Positions 1 to 10,097 of a DNA stretch of 64,000 nucleotides are shown one piece after another. Numbering within the stretch: the stretch's first letter is position 1; each line of letters starts with the position of its first letter. Made by a program: the position numbers and the translations under genes. This DNA is from Blastobasis lacticolella (taxonomy: Eukaryota > Arthropoda > Insecta > Lepidoptera > Blastobasidae). Under the pieces are notes generated by a model. The model saw only the letters and a list, made by a program, of their open reading frames with translations, made no database searches and was not told where the DNA came from. The DNA lies in the NCBI GenBank assembly GCA_905147135.1, contig LR990052.1, positions 131,501 to 195,500 of the forward strand, in the 5' to 3' direction.

Positions 1-131
1 AAAAACGCTGCTGCCCATTTTCCAGTTTATGGAGACTAGATATTTTGCCTCTAAACGTTAGTCGCCTTGTACGACACCCACGAGTGTAAGGGGTTGGTGC
101 TATTCTACTCTACCGGTCACCACACGGCTAC
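1..131 (-). repeat. CAT/GAT-tailed SINE, copy cut by the window edge
   Basis: This is the 5' portion of the ~265-bp SINE described fully at 43538-43802, lying in reverse orientation. It is almost identical to 54400-54525, differing by one missing G in the GGGGTTGGTGC segment. Such similarity between copies 54 kb apart suggests a recently active subfamily. A weak open frame over this repeat has no coding meaning. Confidence 0.8.
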
Positions 132-764
132 GGCATATTTTTTTAATCGACTTCAAATAGGAATAGGTTCTCAATTCGTAGAAATCTATTTTTTCTCCCG
201 ATTACTCGAAGACCGATTTGGAAAATTATTTTTTTGTTTGAAAGGGTATAATTACTTCCTAGGTGGTACCATGGTCATGTTCGGCCTTGATCAAGCTAGT
301 TTAGCTTAGCCCAATATGTCCTTCGTGGACATTTAGAGGCACTACCGTGCCCCTCGCCTAGTCGAGCAGGCAAGCACGGCCGTACACCCATTTCTCGAAG
401 CAACTCAATTTTCGAGCTCTTTACATCTTTGTTAGGGTTGAAGAAATAGCCTGAATTTTATATTGCACTGTTTAAGTAAAGTAGACAGCGTATATTCCAA
501 AGTAAGAGTTTCTACCTTTTTTAAAATATCGCTTATCGTTGTTTCATTATTTCGTCACTCTCTTAATGACTGATTCATTCATCTTCAAAAAGATAGACAC
601 ATTCCAGGTGACTTAGACAGTTGAAATTTGGCATGGAGATATTTAATTGGGAGTATATAAAGGGAAAAGTCTGAAAACAGCAAATATCCACCTCTCATCA
701 TCATCATCGTCCTAGCGCTTATCCCGGCCTCTGCCAGGGTCCGCTTTCCTACTCAATCATCTCC
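132..764. other. Non-coding spacer, nothing recognised
   Basis: AT-rich sequence with no credible frame, RNA gene or clear repeat. A short CATCATCATCATCGTCC run near 697-712 may be a remnant of a CAT-tailed repeat. Confidence 0.5.
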
Positions 765-880
765 ATTTATCAGTTTTTTGGCACCCATACCACAAGCTTT
801 ACTTACTTTTGGCTAGATGGCGCTGTGTGAATTGTCAAAGCATATTTATTAAATATTTATTTATTTAATACTGCTCGATT
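765..880 (+). repeat. 3' end of a second tRNA-type SINE family (SINE3)
   Basis: It carries the family's conserved 3' block (CACAAGCTTTACTTAC followed by GGCTAGATGGCGCTGTGTGAATT and a TATTTATTTATT tail). The same block occurs at 14507-14735, 26368-26605, 37427-37715 and, reversed, near 39.5 and 59.7 kb. The tRNA-like head is missing here. Confidence 0.65.
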
Positions 881-1100
881 ACACCCTGAATAAATAAATA
901 AATACATTTCGTGATAGCCAGCCAGGTCATAAAAATACCTAATGAGATAAAATAATGTTCTAGACAACAAAGATGTATAAAATATCTAATATAAGTTTCA
1001 ATATTATTATTTACTGAGTAAGATTAAAAGAATACTACAGAGCAATTTGCAGAATTTTTATTATAAAAATGTTTTGTCAAGTTTGGCTCTATGGCTAGAT

Positions 1101-3440
1101 ATCATCATCATCATCATCATCATCAGACAGAAGACGCCCACTGCTGGGCATAGGCCTCCCCCAGAGATCTCCACAAATACCGGTCCTGTGCTTTCCGCAT
1201 CCAGCTGGTACCTGCGATCCTTACCAGGTCGTCGGTCCACCTTGTAGGAGGCCTACCCACGCTGCGTCTACCGGTACGTGGTCGCCACTCGAGAACTTTA
1301 CTGCCCCATCGGCCATCTGTTCTTCGAGCTATGTGCCCTGCCCACTGCCACTTCAGTCTGGCAATCCTTAGAGCTATGTCGGTGACCTTGGTTCGCTTGC
1401 GGATCTCCTCATTTCTGAACCGATCGCGCAAAGAAACTCCGAGCATTGCTCTTTCCATTGCCCTTTGGGTAACAGTGAGCTTTCTTATAAGGCCCATAGT
1501 GAGTGGCCACGTTTCAGCTCCGTAAGTCATCACTGGCAACACACATTGGTCAAAGACCTTCGTCTTGAGACACTGCGGTAATTGGGACGAAAATATGTGG
1601 CGTAGTTTCCCGAACGCTGCCCAACCGAGTTGGATTCGTCGATTGACCTCTTTCTCGAAATTGGACCTACCTAGCCGGACTATTTGTCCTAGGTATGTAT
1701 AGTCGTCAACAACTTCAAGTGGAGTGCCTCCAACTGTCACTGGAGTAGGCACAACATGGACATTCGACATAATTTTCGCCTTGTCCATGTTCATTTTAAG
1801 ACCTACTTGTTGAGAAGCACTACAGAGGTCATCGAGCATTTTGCCCAAGTCTTCCAGGGTTTCAGCCATGACTACGATATCGTCAGCAAATCTGAGGTGC
1901 GTGAAGTACTCGCCGTTAATATTGATGCCAAGTCCGTCCCAGTCCAAAAGCCTAAAGATATCCTCCAGTGCAGCGGTAAACAACTTCGGAGATATGACAT
2001 CACCTTGTCTAACACCTCGCTGCAGCTGAATAGGTTCTGTGGTCTTGTCCTGGAGACGAACTGACATAGTGGCGTTTTTGTACAAACACTTCAATGCTTC
2101 GATATATCGATAGTCAATTTGGCACCGCTGTAGAGACTGGAGCACCGCCCAAGTTTCGATCGAATCGAAGGCTTTCTCATAGTCCACAAACGCCAAGCAT
2201 AATGGCCGGTTATACTCTTCGGTCTTCTGTACAACCTGCCGCAGCGTATGTATGTGGTCTATGGTACTAAAACCTTTTCGGAATCCGGCTTGTTCGGGAG
2301 GCAGGAAGTCATCAAACATGCGTGCAAGACGATTCGTAATGACTCTCCAAAAAAACAGTTTATAGGCATGGGTCAGTAGCGATATTGGTCTGAAGTTCTT
2401 CAAGAGAGCCTTATCACCTTTCTTGAAGAACAATATCACTATGTTTCTGTGCCATGCTTCCGGCGTTTTGCCCTCGAGGATGCCCACGTCGACGCACTCT
2501 CCTAGGCACTCGAAGCGATTTTGTAATTCGAGTTGAAAGCTCTCGGGGTTTTGGATTTGGATGGGTACAGGCCGGAGCGTGGACCTCATCAATCTCGATC
2601 TTTCCAGCTGGGGATTAATATTCAATGTGCCTCTTACCAAACGGTGATCACTGCCAATTTTAACGCTATTGATCACCGAGACATCATTGAATATATGCCG
2701 TTTCGTAGATAGGATGAAGTCAATCTCATTTTTTGTGACACCATCGGGACTAACCCACGTCCATCTGCGATGATCCGGCTTCCTGAAAAATGAGTTCATC
2801 ATAAAGAGTCCCTCCTTCTCCATAAAGCCGGCCAGCATCTGGCCACGGGCGTTCCGACTTCCAATTCCAAATTGCCCCACTCTCAACTCGTCTCCGCCTC
2901 GTTTGCCCAGTTTCGCGTTGAAATCCCCCATGACAACGGTATAATGTGTCTTGGAGGTATGCATGGCTGTAGAAATATCCTCATACATAGCCTCCACTTC
3001 ATCGTCGGAGTGAGTCGAAGTCGGTGCGTAGACCTGTATGACCTTCAACGAATACCGCTTGGTAATTCTGAGTATAAGGTACGCTACCCTAGACGACACA
3101 CTCTCGATTTTGACGATGTTGTTCACGAGGGATTTGTGGACGAGGAACCCGACACCACCTAGGGACAGTTGGTCGCCCTCCCGGAAGTAAAGCAGATTTC
3201 CGGACTTTAGGGTTATCGAGTCCTCCCCCTTTCTTCGGACTTCAGATAACCCTATAATATCCCAATTTAATCTGCTTACCACTTCCTCCAGTTCCACGAG
3301 CTTTTCGTCGGTCCGCAGTGTCTGGACATTGTATGTTGCCAGGGCCAGTTGTCGTGCTTTGTGGTAGCCTGGTCGCATCCGGTGATTCTTCGCTAGATAT
3401 ATTCGGATATATTTTTTCGTGAGAGTCACGAGACTTTTTT
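1101..3440 (-). mobile_element. RTE-clade non-LTR retrotransposon (LINE)
   Basis: The minus strand reads endonuclease then reverse transcriptase and ends in a (GAT)n-type tail at 1101-1125, the microsatellite-like 3' end usual for RTE elements. The element inserted by target-primed reverse transcription. No target-site duplication could be confirmed because the 5' boundary, just above 3430, is unclear. The internal reading frame is open, so it is a young or recently decayed copy. Confidence 0.85.
1123..3429 (-). CDS. RTE-type endonuclease/reverse transcriptase, internally deleted
   Basis: The frame has 768 codons. The N-terminal third is an apurinic-type endonuclease: ATYNVQTLR near residue 31, the acidic LSEVRRKGE near 61, YAPT near 134, GDFNA at 168-172 and SDHRLV at 260-265. 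The reverse transcriptase follows: FRPISLL near 346, AFVDYEKAFDS (catalytic Asp near 416), GVRQGDVISP near 472 and FADD at 514-517. The C-terminus has YTYLGQ and YGAETW and ends in LGEAYAQQWASSV, as RTE proteins do. Between about residues 310 and 322 the endonuclease linker runs almost directly into TPEAWHRNIV of the RT. RTE proteins usually have a long linker there, so an in-frame internal deletion is likely and the protein is probably inactive. Confidence 0.85.
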   Translation of the reverse strand: MTLTKKYIRIYLAKNHRMRPGYHKARQLALATYNVQTLRTDEKLVELEEVVSRLNWDIIGLSEVRRKGEDSITLKSGNLLYFREGDQLSLGGVGFLVHKSLVNNIVKIESVSSRVAYLILRITKRYSLKVIQVYAPTSTHSDDEVEAMYEDISTAMHTSKTHYTVVMGDFNAKLGKRGGDELRVGQFGIGSRNARGQMLAGFMEKEGLFMMNSFFRKPDHRRWTWVSPDGVTKNEIDFILSTKRHIFNDVSVINSVKIGSDHRLVRGTLNINPQLERSRLMRSTLRPVPIQIQNPESFQLELQNRFECLGECVDVGILEGKTPEAWHRNIVILFFKKGDKALLKNFRPISLLTHAYKLFFWRVITNRLARMFDDFLPPEQAGFRKGFSTIDHIHTLRQVVQKTEEYNRPLCLAFVDYEKAFDSIETWAVLQSLQRCQIDYRYIEALKCLYKNATMSVRLQDKTTEPIQLQRGVRQGDVISPKLFTAALEDIFRLLDWDGLGININGEYFTHLRFADDIVVMAETLEDLGKMLDDLCSASQQVGLKMNMDKAKIMSNVHVVPTPVTVGGTPLEVVDDYTYLGQIVRLGRSNFEKEVNRRIQLGWAAFGKLRHIFSSQLPQCLKTKVFDQCVLPVMTYGAETWPLTMGLIRKLTVTQRAMERAMLGVSLRDRFRNEEIRKRTKVTDIALRIARLKWQWAGHIARRTDGRWGSKVLEWRPRTGRRSVGRPPTRWTDDLVRIAGTSWMRKAQDRYLWRSLGEAYAQQWASSV

Positions 3441-4129
3441 ATAGGATCTTGTAAAACTAGCTATCTCCGAGAATTTTATTTTCAGAGTTAGCTTAGCAAC
3501 AGCTGAACACATGACATTTTGATGATTGAGACTCTTCAATTAAGTAGGTACACTATATTCAGCCAAGTGTGTCAACTTTGCACACTTGTTTTGTGCATAA
3601 GTATTTGTTGCAGCCACCGAAATCAAAGTAAGATAATTGCCGCCAAAAACTGCAACACCACTTAGGGACATCCCATAATAGCATCACCCAAAAGCTATTT
3701 GCCCGCACCCGAAGCACCGCCGACGTCGACGATGATGTATTTAGTGCAGCTGCCTAGATAGCATTTCAAGACATCGCATAAGAAAACCGGCGCAAACCAT
3801 TTGGCGGAGGCCTACAACAGAAACAGAGCTAAGTCTGAATCCACCCAGTTTGGAGGGCAGGGGCAGGGGTTCGAAGTCACTTGTGGAGCAACATTCTATC
3901 CATGAGCTTAACCCACGGATGCGAGTAATGTTGCGACCTTTGACGCAAATCACTCATTTGAAAGAAACTAAAAATTGTAAAAGATAAAAAAGCTCCTCAG
4001 AAATTAAGAATTAAATTTAATTACACATTTACGGTAAAATTAAACGGCTATAATTTTTATCCCCGAAATTCAATGTTATTCTCGTTTAGTAGAATTGTGA
4101 TTTACATTCATAGAAGTTGGCATCTATCT
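3441..4129. other. Non-coding spacer, nothing recognised
   Basis: Short open frames here lack protein-like composition or recognisable motifs. No RNA gene or repeat was seen. Confidence 0.45.
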
Positions 4130-4770
4130 ACAGGGTGTGCCACTCAAAGCGTTATTTTTCGAAAAAATATATTTAGTTTTAAACATATTTTTACGAAAAA
4201 TACCTTAATGTTCGATGTAGCCACTTTTAACATCGATAACATCGAATCTGTCCCAAAGAATTCGCTCGCTGCACGAATGCGGTCTGATGACATTTTGTTC
4301 CATTCTCGTCAAAGAGCGATATTTATGGCATTGGCTGTCTCATATTGTTTAGCTGACACTTTGGCCATACGAATGGACAATATGGAAAAATCTATTGGAT
4401 TTAGGTCCGGGGAATATGTCGGCCATTATTGTAAAAAAATTTAATTGGAATTTTTTTCTTGTAAAACAATACGGGTTTCAAGAGCCTTATGGGATGGTGT
4501 CAAGTCTTTTAGATAGGTTAAGTGGTTTCTAACCATAATTTAAAATCTTTTTACGATAGATTTGTAGATTTACCTTTACGCCCTGCTCAATGAAAACGAT
4601 TGGTGAGCGTCCTTTGGCAGTTCCCTTTTGCCCAAACCGTCACTGACCCTGACGCTTGCTTTCACAGAGTATGTGACTGGGCTAACTTGACTTTTGATGC
4701 ACACTTTAACCATATATGATAATTTCATTTGTTTACATATCGCAGAACTTAACAAAGTTTTGGATCGTTA
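4130..4770 (-). pseudogene. Decayed mariner/Tc1-superfamily transposase
   Basis: Minus-strand translation of 4200-4445 gives WPTYSPDLNPIDFSI, the hallmark C-terminal DDE-transposase block (SPDLNPID) of the Tc1/mariner group, followed by about 60 recognisable residues including REWNKMSSDRIRAASE. A TGA stop interrupts it near 4318. Further upstream on the minus strand (4550-4650) a different frame shows a weak transposase-like stretch, so at least one frameshift is present. The lower-coordinate end, near ACAGGGTGTGCCACTCAAAG at 4131, looks like a mariner terminal repeat; the matching left end was not found. This is a dead DNA transposon. Confidence 0.65.
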
Positions 4771-5329
4771 AATATCAAATTTTCAAGACAGTCACGTTCA
4801 TGCAACGACCGAATTCTTCAGAACAGACTCTATGCTGTCATCTGCTCTCAAGGTGGCTACATCGTACATTAATATATCTTCTTTCTTATTGAAATTTTAG
4901 ATGATTTTTCGATATACTGAAGTTATTAATGAAAAACTCCTAATTTACAAAATTATAGCATTTTCAATAAGTAATAATTCGAGTGGCGCAGTGGCTGTAG
5001 ATATAAATAAAAATCAATTTTCCGAATGCATAAAAAAACATACAGAGGAAGAAAAAGTCTTCTTTGTACGTAACTAGTTTCGTAGCAAGAAAAATAACTC
5101 TTCATACGTAATTGGTTACGTTACGTAGCAATGGATTTGAAGGCGCTCATAGGAATTCGTAGGAACTCCAGTACTATCAAGTTAGAAGAGTAATTTGTTG
5201 CCTTATCAAAGACATAAACGCGCCCTGTTCAAACAACTATTATATTATTGTTGGTTTAAGCTATCATAGCAATGACTGACCTTCAACTTCGCTAACCAGC
5301 GCGGCGTGTGCAAATAAAAGAGTGTCTCA
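4771..5329. other. Non-coding AT-rich spacer
   Basis: No gene was seen. GGTGGCTACATCGTACATTAA near 4852 weakly echoes the transposon sequence near 4210 and could be part of the same decayed element. Confidence 0.4.
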
Positions 5330-6205
5330 GTATTCTCTGTGAAAGGCATCAACGCTCTCTGTAAAAGCTGCTCTGTGAAAGACATCAACACGCTCTATTA
5401 AAGCCCTGTATAAGACACTAAGACACCCTGCCCAAACTGCCCTGTAAAAGACATCAACGCACCCTGTCCACACATCTGTGTGAAAGACATCGCCGCGCTC
5501 TGTTAAAACTGCCCTGTGAAAGGCATCAACGCATCCTGTCCACACATCTTTGTGAAAGACATCGCCGCGCTCTGTTAAAGCTACCCTTTCAAAGACATCA
5601 ATGCATCCTGTCCACACAACTGTGTGAAAGACATCGCCGCGCTCTGTTAAAGCTGCCGTTTCAACGACATCAACGCATCCTGTCCATGCATCTGTGTGAA
5701 AGTCATCGCCGCGCTCAGTTAAAGCTGCCCTGTGAAAGACATCAACGCATCCTGTCCACGCATATGTGTGAAAGTCATCGCCGCGCTCAGTTAAAGCTGC
5801 CCTGTGAAAGACACCAACGCATCCTGTCCACACTTCTGTGTGAAAGACATCGCCGCGCTCTGTTAAAGCTTCCCTGTGAAAGACATCAATGCATCCTGTC
5901 CACACAACTGTGTGAAAGACATCGCCGCGCTCTGTTAAAGCTGCCCTTTCAACGACATCAACGCATCCTGTCCATGCATCTGTGTGAAAGTCATCGCCGC
6001 GCTCAGTTAAAGCTGCCCTGTGAAAGACATCAACGCATCCTGTCCACGCATATGTGTGAAAGTCATCGCCGCGCTCAGTTAAAGCTGCCCTGTGAAAGAC
6101 ATCAACGCATCCTGTCCACACTGCAGTGTGAATGACATCAACGCACTCTGTCCAAACTGTCTTGTGAAAGACTCTAAAGACAAAGCGCTCTGTTTAAGCT
6201 GACTC
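5330..6205. repeat. 72-bp minisatellite with 288-bp higher-order period
   Basis: About twelve tandem units of 72 bp. The phrase CAACGCATCC starts at 5671 and again at 5743, and TGTCCATGCATCTG recurs at 5681 and 5969, exactly 288 bp (four units) apart. Because 72 is 24 codons, both strands stay open for long stretches: 264 codons on minus (5327-6121, unit like WTGCVDVFHRAALTERGDDF) and 149 on plus (5686-6135). The edge units are degenerate and those in the centre are homogenised, the usual picture for unequal exchange. No promoter, splice site or known domain supports translation, so it is called a satellite and not a gene. Confidence 0.9.
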
Positions 6206-6599
6206 GTTAAAGACATCGTCACTACTGTGGACATGAATAATAAATTATGAAGGCGAAAGTTTGGTTGATAGTTAATCCTTCGCGTAAGAACTAATTAACA
6301 GTGTTGAAAAATTGTGCATATTTCATGTAAGTATTATTTTTGATTCATTTTACTTGTTAGATAACATACTTCTGACATTGGTTTAAAGGTTTCTGATACT
6401 TCTTTCATTTAGGGATACACTCTGTATACTCTACCGATAAAGTTTTGTTTTTTTTGTACTATAAATGGTGAGTAACATATTATTAATTCTTCTTTTTCTT
6501 ATCGTGTCAATGATAGAATAGGTTACAGTTCATTTGTTATTTATTTAATGTACACGTCATTTTTCTGTACTCTACTTTACCCTACCTCTACCCGACACC
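6206..6599. other. AT-rich spacer after the minisatellite
   Basis: No gene or repeat was recognised. Confidence 0.4.
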
Positions 6600-6960
6600 T
6601 TTTTTTTTAAATTGGGCTATGTATTTCACCGCTCGAAGCATGCTCTCATGAAGCTAGCCTTGATTTCGTTCAGATTTTAGTGTTCAGGGAATACATTCTC
6701 AGGCAAAGTGTTCCATTCCTTAGCCGAACGAATTATAAAGGTTGAACCAAAGCGGCTCGTGCGGTTAGCTGGAAGATCAACGACATAAGGATCGCGTTCG
6801 CCCGGATCGCGTTTCCCGATGGCGGAATGAGGTCGTGCAACTGGTTCGCACACTGTCCAAAATGTAACCCGTAGAAGACCGACAGACGCGCAACCCTACG
6901 CAGAAGCTCGAGGCTCTACAGCTTAGCTTCAATCAACTGCCACAACACATTAAAACGTTA
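6600..6960 (-). pseudogene. C-terminal fragment of a non-LTR reverse transcriptase
   Basis: Minus-strand frames give DLPANRTSRFGSTFIIRSAK followed by EWNTLPENVFPE and NLNEIKASFMRACFER, the conserved C-terminal block of Jockey/R1-like LINE proteins (W-N-x-L-P-x-x-V-F). Frameshifts and stops break it. It is 5'-truncated and sits beside the minisatellite. Confidence 0.6.
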
Positions 6961-7740
6961 AGAATTCAACACATTAACTCGCTTGCTATGTTACGGGCAC
7001 AAACCTCTTTGTTTATTTCGTAAGTTTTAAAAATATGTGAAAATAATAAATGATTTAATTAAAAAAAACTGCGGGTCACAAATTATCTTCTTTGCACGTT
7101 TTTCTACCGAATCCAAAGCGGCTAGTTGGTATTTGGCTGATTCACCCCAGAGGTGGCAGTATTGATTTGTTTGTTGTTATGATTTACATTTTCCAGCCCA
7201 AAACTGAGCGGCGCTCAAAGATAAAAAAATCCGGGAATACCCGTTCAAAGCTGCGGCGGGTCGCTACTAAAACCAACAGCATATTACACAACAATAGCTA
7301 CGACTATAACTACAGTGAGCTAATTGTAGGTTTCCACATATAAAATCGAAATAAATAAGTTTGTTACGAGCAAAACATGCAATCAACATGAAAATTTATA
7401 CTAATATAAAAACTAGCAACAACACGTAGGTACATATTAATGTTACAATCTCTGTCCGTGTCTGTCGTCAGTTTCTGATACTCGGCAACATAGCCGCAGT
7501 CAAGCCAAATTTGTGTTTATATTGACCCTAGATGACCAGTCACCGCGACTGCTCAGGGACTGACGATAAGATTGGGTAAAAATAAAAGAATCGAAGTTCG
7601 GATGCATGTTATGTATAAGTTGAATTGGATTCACATTATCGAACGTTTCTAAATGAAATAAGACTAAGTAGATATGAGTTAGTATTTCTGCAGTTTACGA
7701 ATTTGCGGTAAATAATAATATAAGTTTTTAATTCTTTTAA
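6961..7740. other. Non-coding spacer
   Basis: A short 83-codon frame at 7092-7343 has no recognisable motif. Nothing else was supported. Confidence 0.4.
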
Positions 7741-7744
7741 TTCC

Positions 7745-9120
7745 GTTGACTTTGATGTCCTTCTCGCTGTTCTTCGCTCCCTCAACGTCTCTCCTCCTGC
7801 AATAGAGTGGTTCGAGTCGTACCTCCGTGGTCGTTCCCAGCGGATCCACCATGATGAGGTCTCCTCAGACTAGTGCGAGCTCGTCGGCGGGGTACCGCAG
7901 GGTGGTGTTCTCTCGCCACTCCTCTTCTCCATATTCATAAATACCGTCACTCCTGTCATCTCTTCAAATTTCCACCTGTATGCTGACGACCTACAGATTT
8001 ACCGGCATTTCAAAATCGCTGATGTTACAGATGCTTTCGCCCAAATCAATGCCGATCTTGAACGCATATCTGCCTGGGCTAAGGCCTTTGGGCTTCTAGT
8101 GAATCCCAAGAAATCTCAGGCTTTAGTGATAGGGAGCCCAAACATGTACAGACGACTTGGTTCTGATAATTATATCCCTGGTGATTTATGATGGGACGCC
8201 TATACAGTGCAGTAAATTCGCTAAAAACCTTGGAGTGATTCTTGAATCGAATCTATCCTGGTTCCCTCACGTCAATGAGGTCAGCAAGAAGATACATTTT
8301 TCGCTTCACTCGCTTAAACGTCTCAAAAACTTTTTACCACTAAAAACCAAAATCACCCTTGTACAAACTCTCCTTCTTCCTATTCTTGACTACGCGGACT
8401 GTTACTATCTGGATGCCACAGAAGAGCTTTTAAACAAACTGGAACGTCTCCAAAATGTATGCATTAGGTTCATTTTCGGTTTACGCAAATATGATCACAT
8501 CTCCTCTTTCCGAACACAGCTCAAATGGCTACCAATACGTTACCGCAGGAATGCTCATATCCTTTCAACCCTCTTTAATATCCTGCACAATCCTTCTGCT
8601 CCTTCATATCTCCGTAACCTCTTTCACTTCTCCCGAGACCAAGACAAACCCTGTCGCTCTAATGTTAAATCGTTATTGGCCATCCCTATCCATCACTCCA
8701 ATTTCTTTTCCTATTCCTTTACTGTTCATGCTGCGAGACTTTGGAACTCTCTTCCACATAAGGTGCGGGACAGTCCGTCACTACAGACTTTTAAAAAACG
8801 TGTCAAGGACCATTATCTATCTCTGTCTAGTTGTACATAGATATGTATGTATAGTATTGTATTATTATTATAAATTTATATTATATTTATTATATTTTAT
8901 TTGAGAAGATAAGTATGTTTAAGTATTTTAGTATGTATTCTATATCGCGCACGTCGATCTGCTTTACTTATCTCATCTCTCTTCTGTAGGCCTGCTGGAA
9001 GAAATTTCTTTTAGAAATAAGTAGTGCCTGTTGTGTCGTCTATATGTATGATGTTTCTCTATGTATTTTACTGTGTGCAATAAAATGTTAAATAAAAAAA
9101 TAAAAATAAAATATAAAATA
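7745..9120 (+). mobile_element. CR1-like LINE, 5'-truncated, with A-rich tail
   Basis: The RT region starts within the palm domain and runs to an A/T-rich 3' UTR and A-rich tail (about 9075-9120). Missing endonuclease and fingers show 5' truncation. The family assignment (CR1, Daphne or a relative) rests on the [10 protein letters not shown] and KNLGVILE motifs and is not certain at clade level. Confidence 0.75.
7748..8840 (+). pseudogene. CR1-like reverse transcriptase, C-terminal part with frameshift
   Basis: Frame one (from 7748) reads [37 protein letters not shown] (RT motif B) and [12 protein letters not shown] (the YADD catalytic box), then [21 protein letters not shown] interrupts it near 7870. 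Near 8160-8190 the reading shifts by one base, and the second frame continues FAKNLGVILESNLSW and LLPILDYADCYYLDAT to ARLWNSLPHKVRDSPSLQTF and stops at 8840. The single stop plus single frameshift indicate a fairly recent loss of function. Confidence 0.8.
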
Positions 9121-9254
9121 AAAAGCCTCCGAGAAACGTCAAAAGCAAAATATTTCTTGTATGTACATCCCCCTAAATATTTAGCATTAAAAAACATTGT
9201 AGTATTGGCGGCTTTAGAAACCCATATTCTTTTCAATACAATTTTAAGTACTTG

Positions 9255-9372
9255 ACTGTCACGGTTTGAAAGATACAGGCCTCTGACAGATAGAGAGACA
9301 GACAGGTTGCGGAGGCTTAGTAATAGGGTTTCAATTTTACGCTTCTGGTACGGAACCTTAAAAAATCTGGTT
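9255..9372 (+). repeat. Short interspersed repeat fragment
   Basis: GACAGACAGGTTGCGGAG followed by CTTAGTAATAGGGTTTCAAT and TACGGAACCTTAAAAA is a sequence pattern seen at the 3' ends of repeats scattered through moth genomes (from general knowledge). It may be the trailing part of a retroposon next to the CR1 tail. Confidence 0.4.
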
Positions 9373-9482
9373 AAAAGATAGATTGTAAATAAATAAAATA
9401 AAAATAAAAAGTTTATTAAATCTTGTGACACTTCAATTTTTGATGTAAAAAACACGTAAAAGGTCATGTAGGACTCTTTTCT

Positions 9483-9692
9483 GAGTGAGGGAAAACATAG
9501 TGATGAAATCTGCAAATTCAGGCAACTGAATGTGTAACCATGATCTAAACTGGTCAGGTTTCCCTCGTAGCAGGGTAACGGAGGTCAGATGGCAGTCGCT
9601 CCACTGTAATTATCTGATCTGCCACGTCCTGGATCATGGTCAAGTCAGTCCCCGGGTCCTCGTGCACGGCAGCATTAACTTTAAGATGATTA
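9483..9692 (+). repeat. tRNA-derived SINE (SINE1), 5'-truncated
   Basis: It matches the body and 3' part of the complete copy at 28166-28521: ACTGAATGTGTAACCATGAT, CAGATGGCAGTCGCTCCACTG, CCTGGATCATGGTCAAG, ending near AAGATGATTA. The tRNA-like head is lost. Confidence 0.8.
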
Positions 9693-9784
9693 TTTTATTA
9701 ATTAATGCACGTCAGCTTAAGATTATCCGTACATTCGAAGGTTCCTGAACATTCCAAGGTTTCAAGTTATTTGGACCTAATACT

Positions 9785-9890
9785 TACTTACTTAGGTACT
9801 GCGCTGGCTCAGCGAACCAAAGTGGATCTTGGCATCCGACACCAGAGATCGCCACCTCTTCCTATCCTGCGCCATCTCCTGCCAATCGAG
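9785..9890 (-). repeat. Possible LINE 3' fragment
   Basis: GCCACCTCTTCCTATCCTGCGCC on the plus strand looks like the reverse of an RTE/BovB-type RT C-terminal coding segment. It is too short to classify firmly. Confidence 0.3.
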
Positions 9891-10097
9891 GATTCTGAAT
9901 TAATTTCTGAACTACAACATGGATCACCTTGAAATATTTACGGTTCAATTGTCAAAGTACCTTCTGTCCAACAAAAAAGAATGAATGAAATCGATTTGCG
10001 CGATAATGAATTACAACTAAGTACACATTTTGACATCCATCCCCTCTCTCAAGGAAACCGTGATGAATTTCGGGATAAAAATTATCGAATGTCCTAT

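Noticed and set aside
5327..6121. 264-codon minus-strand frame as a repeat-protein gene
   Set aside because: The frame exists because the satellite period is 72 bp; the plus strand is also open, and no promoter, splice or domain signal is seen.
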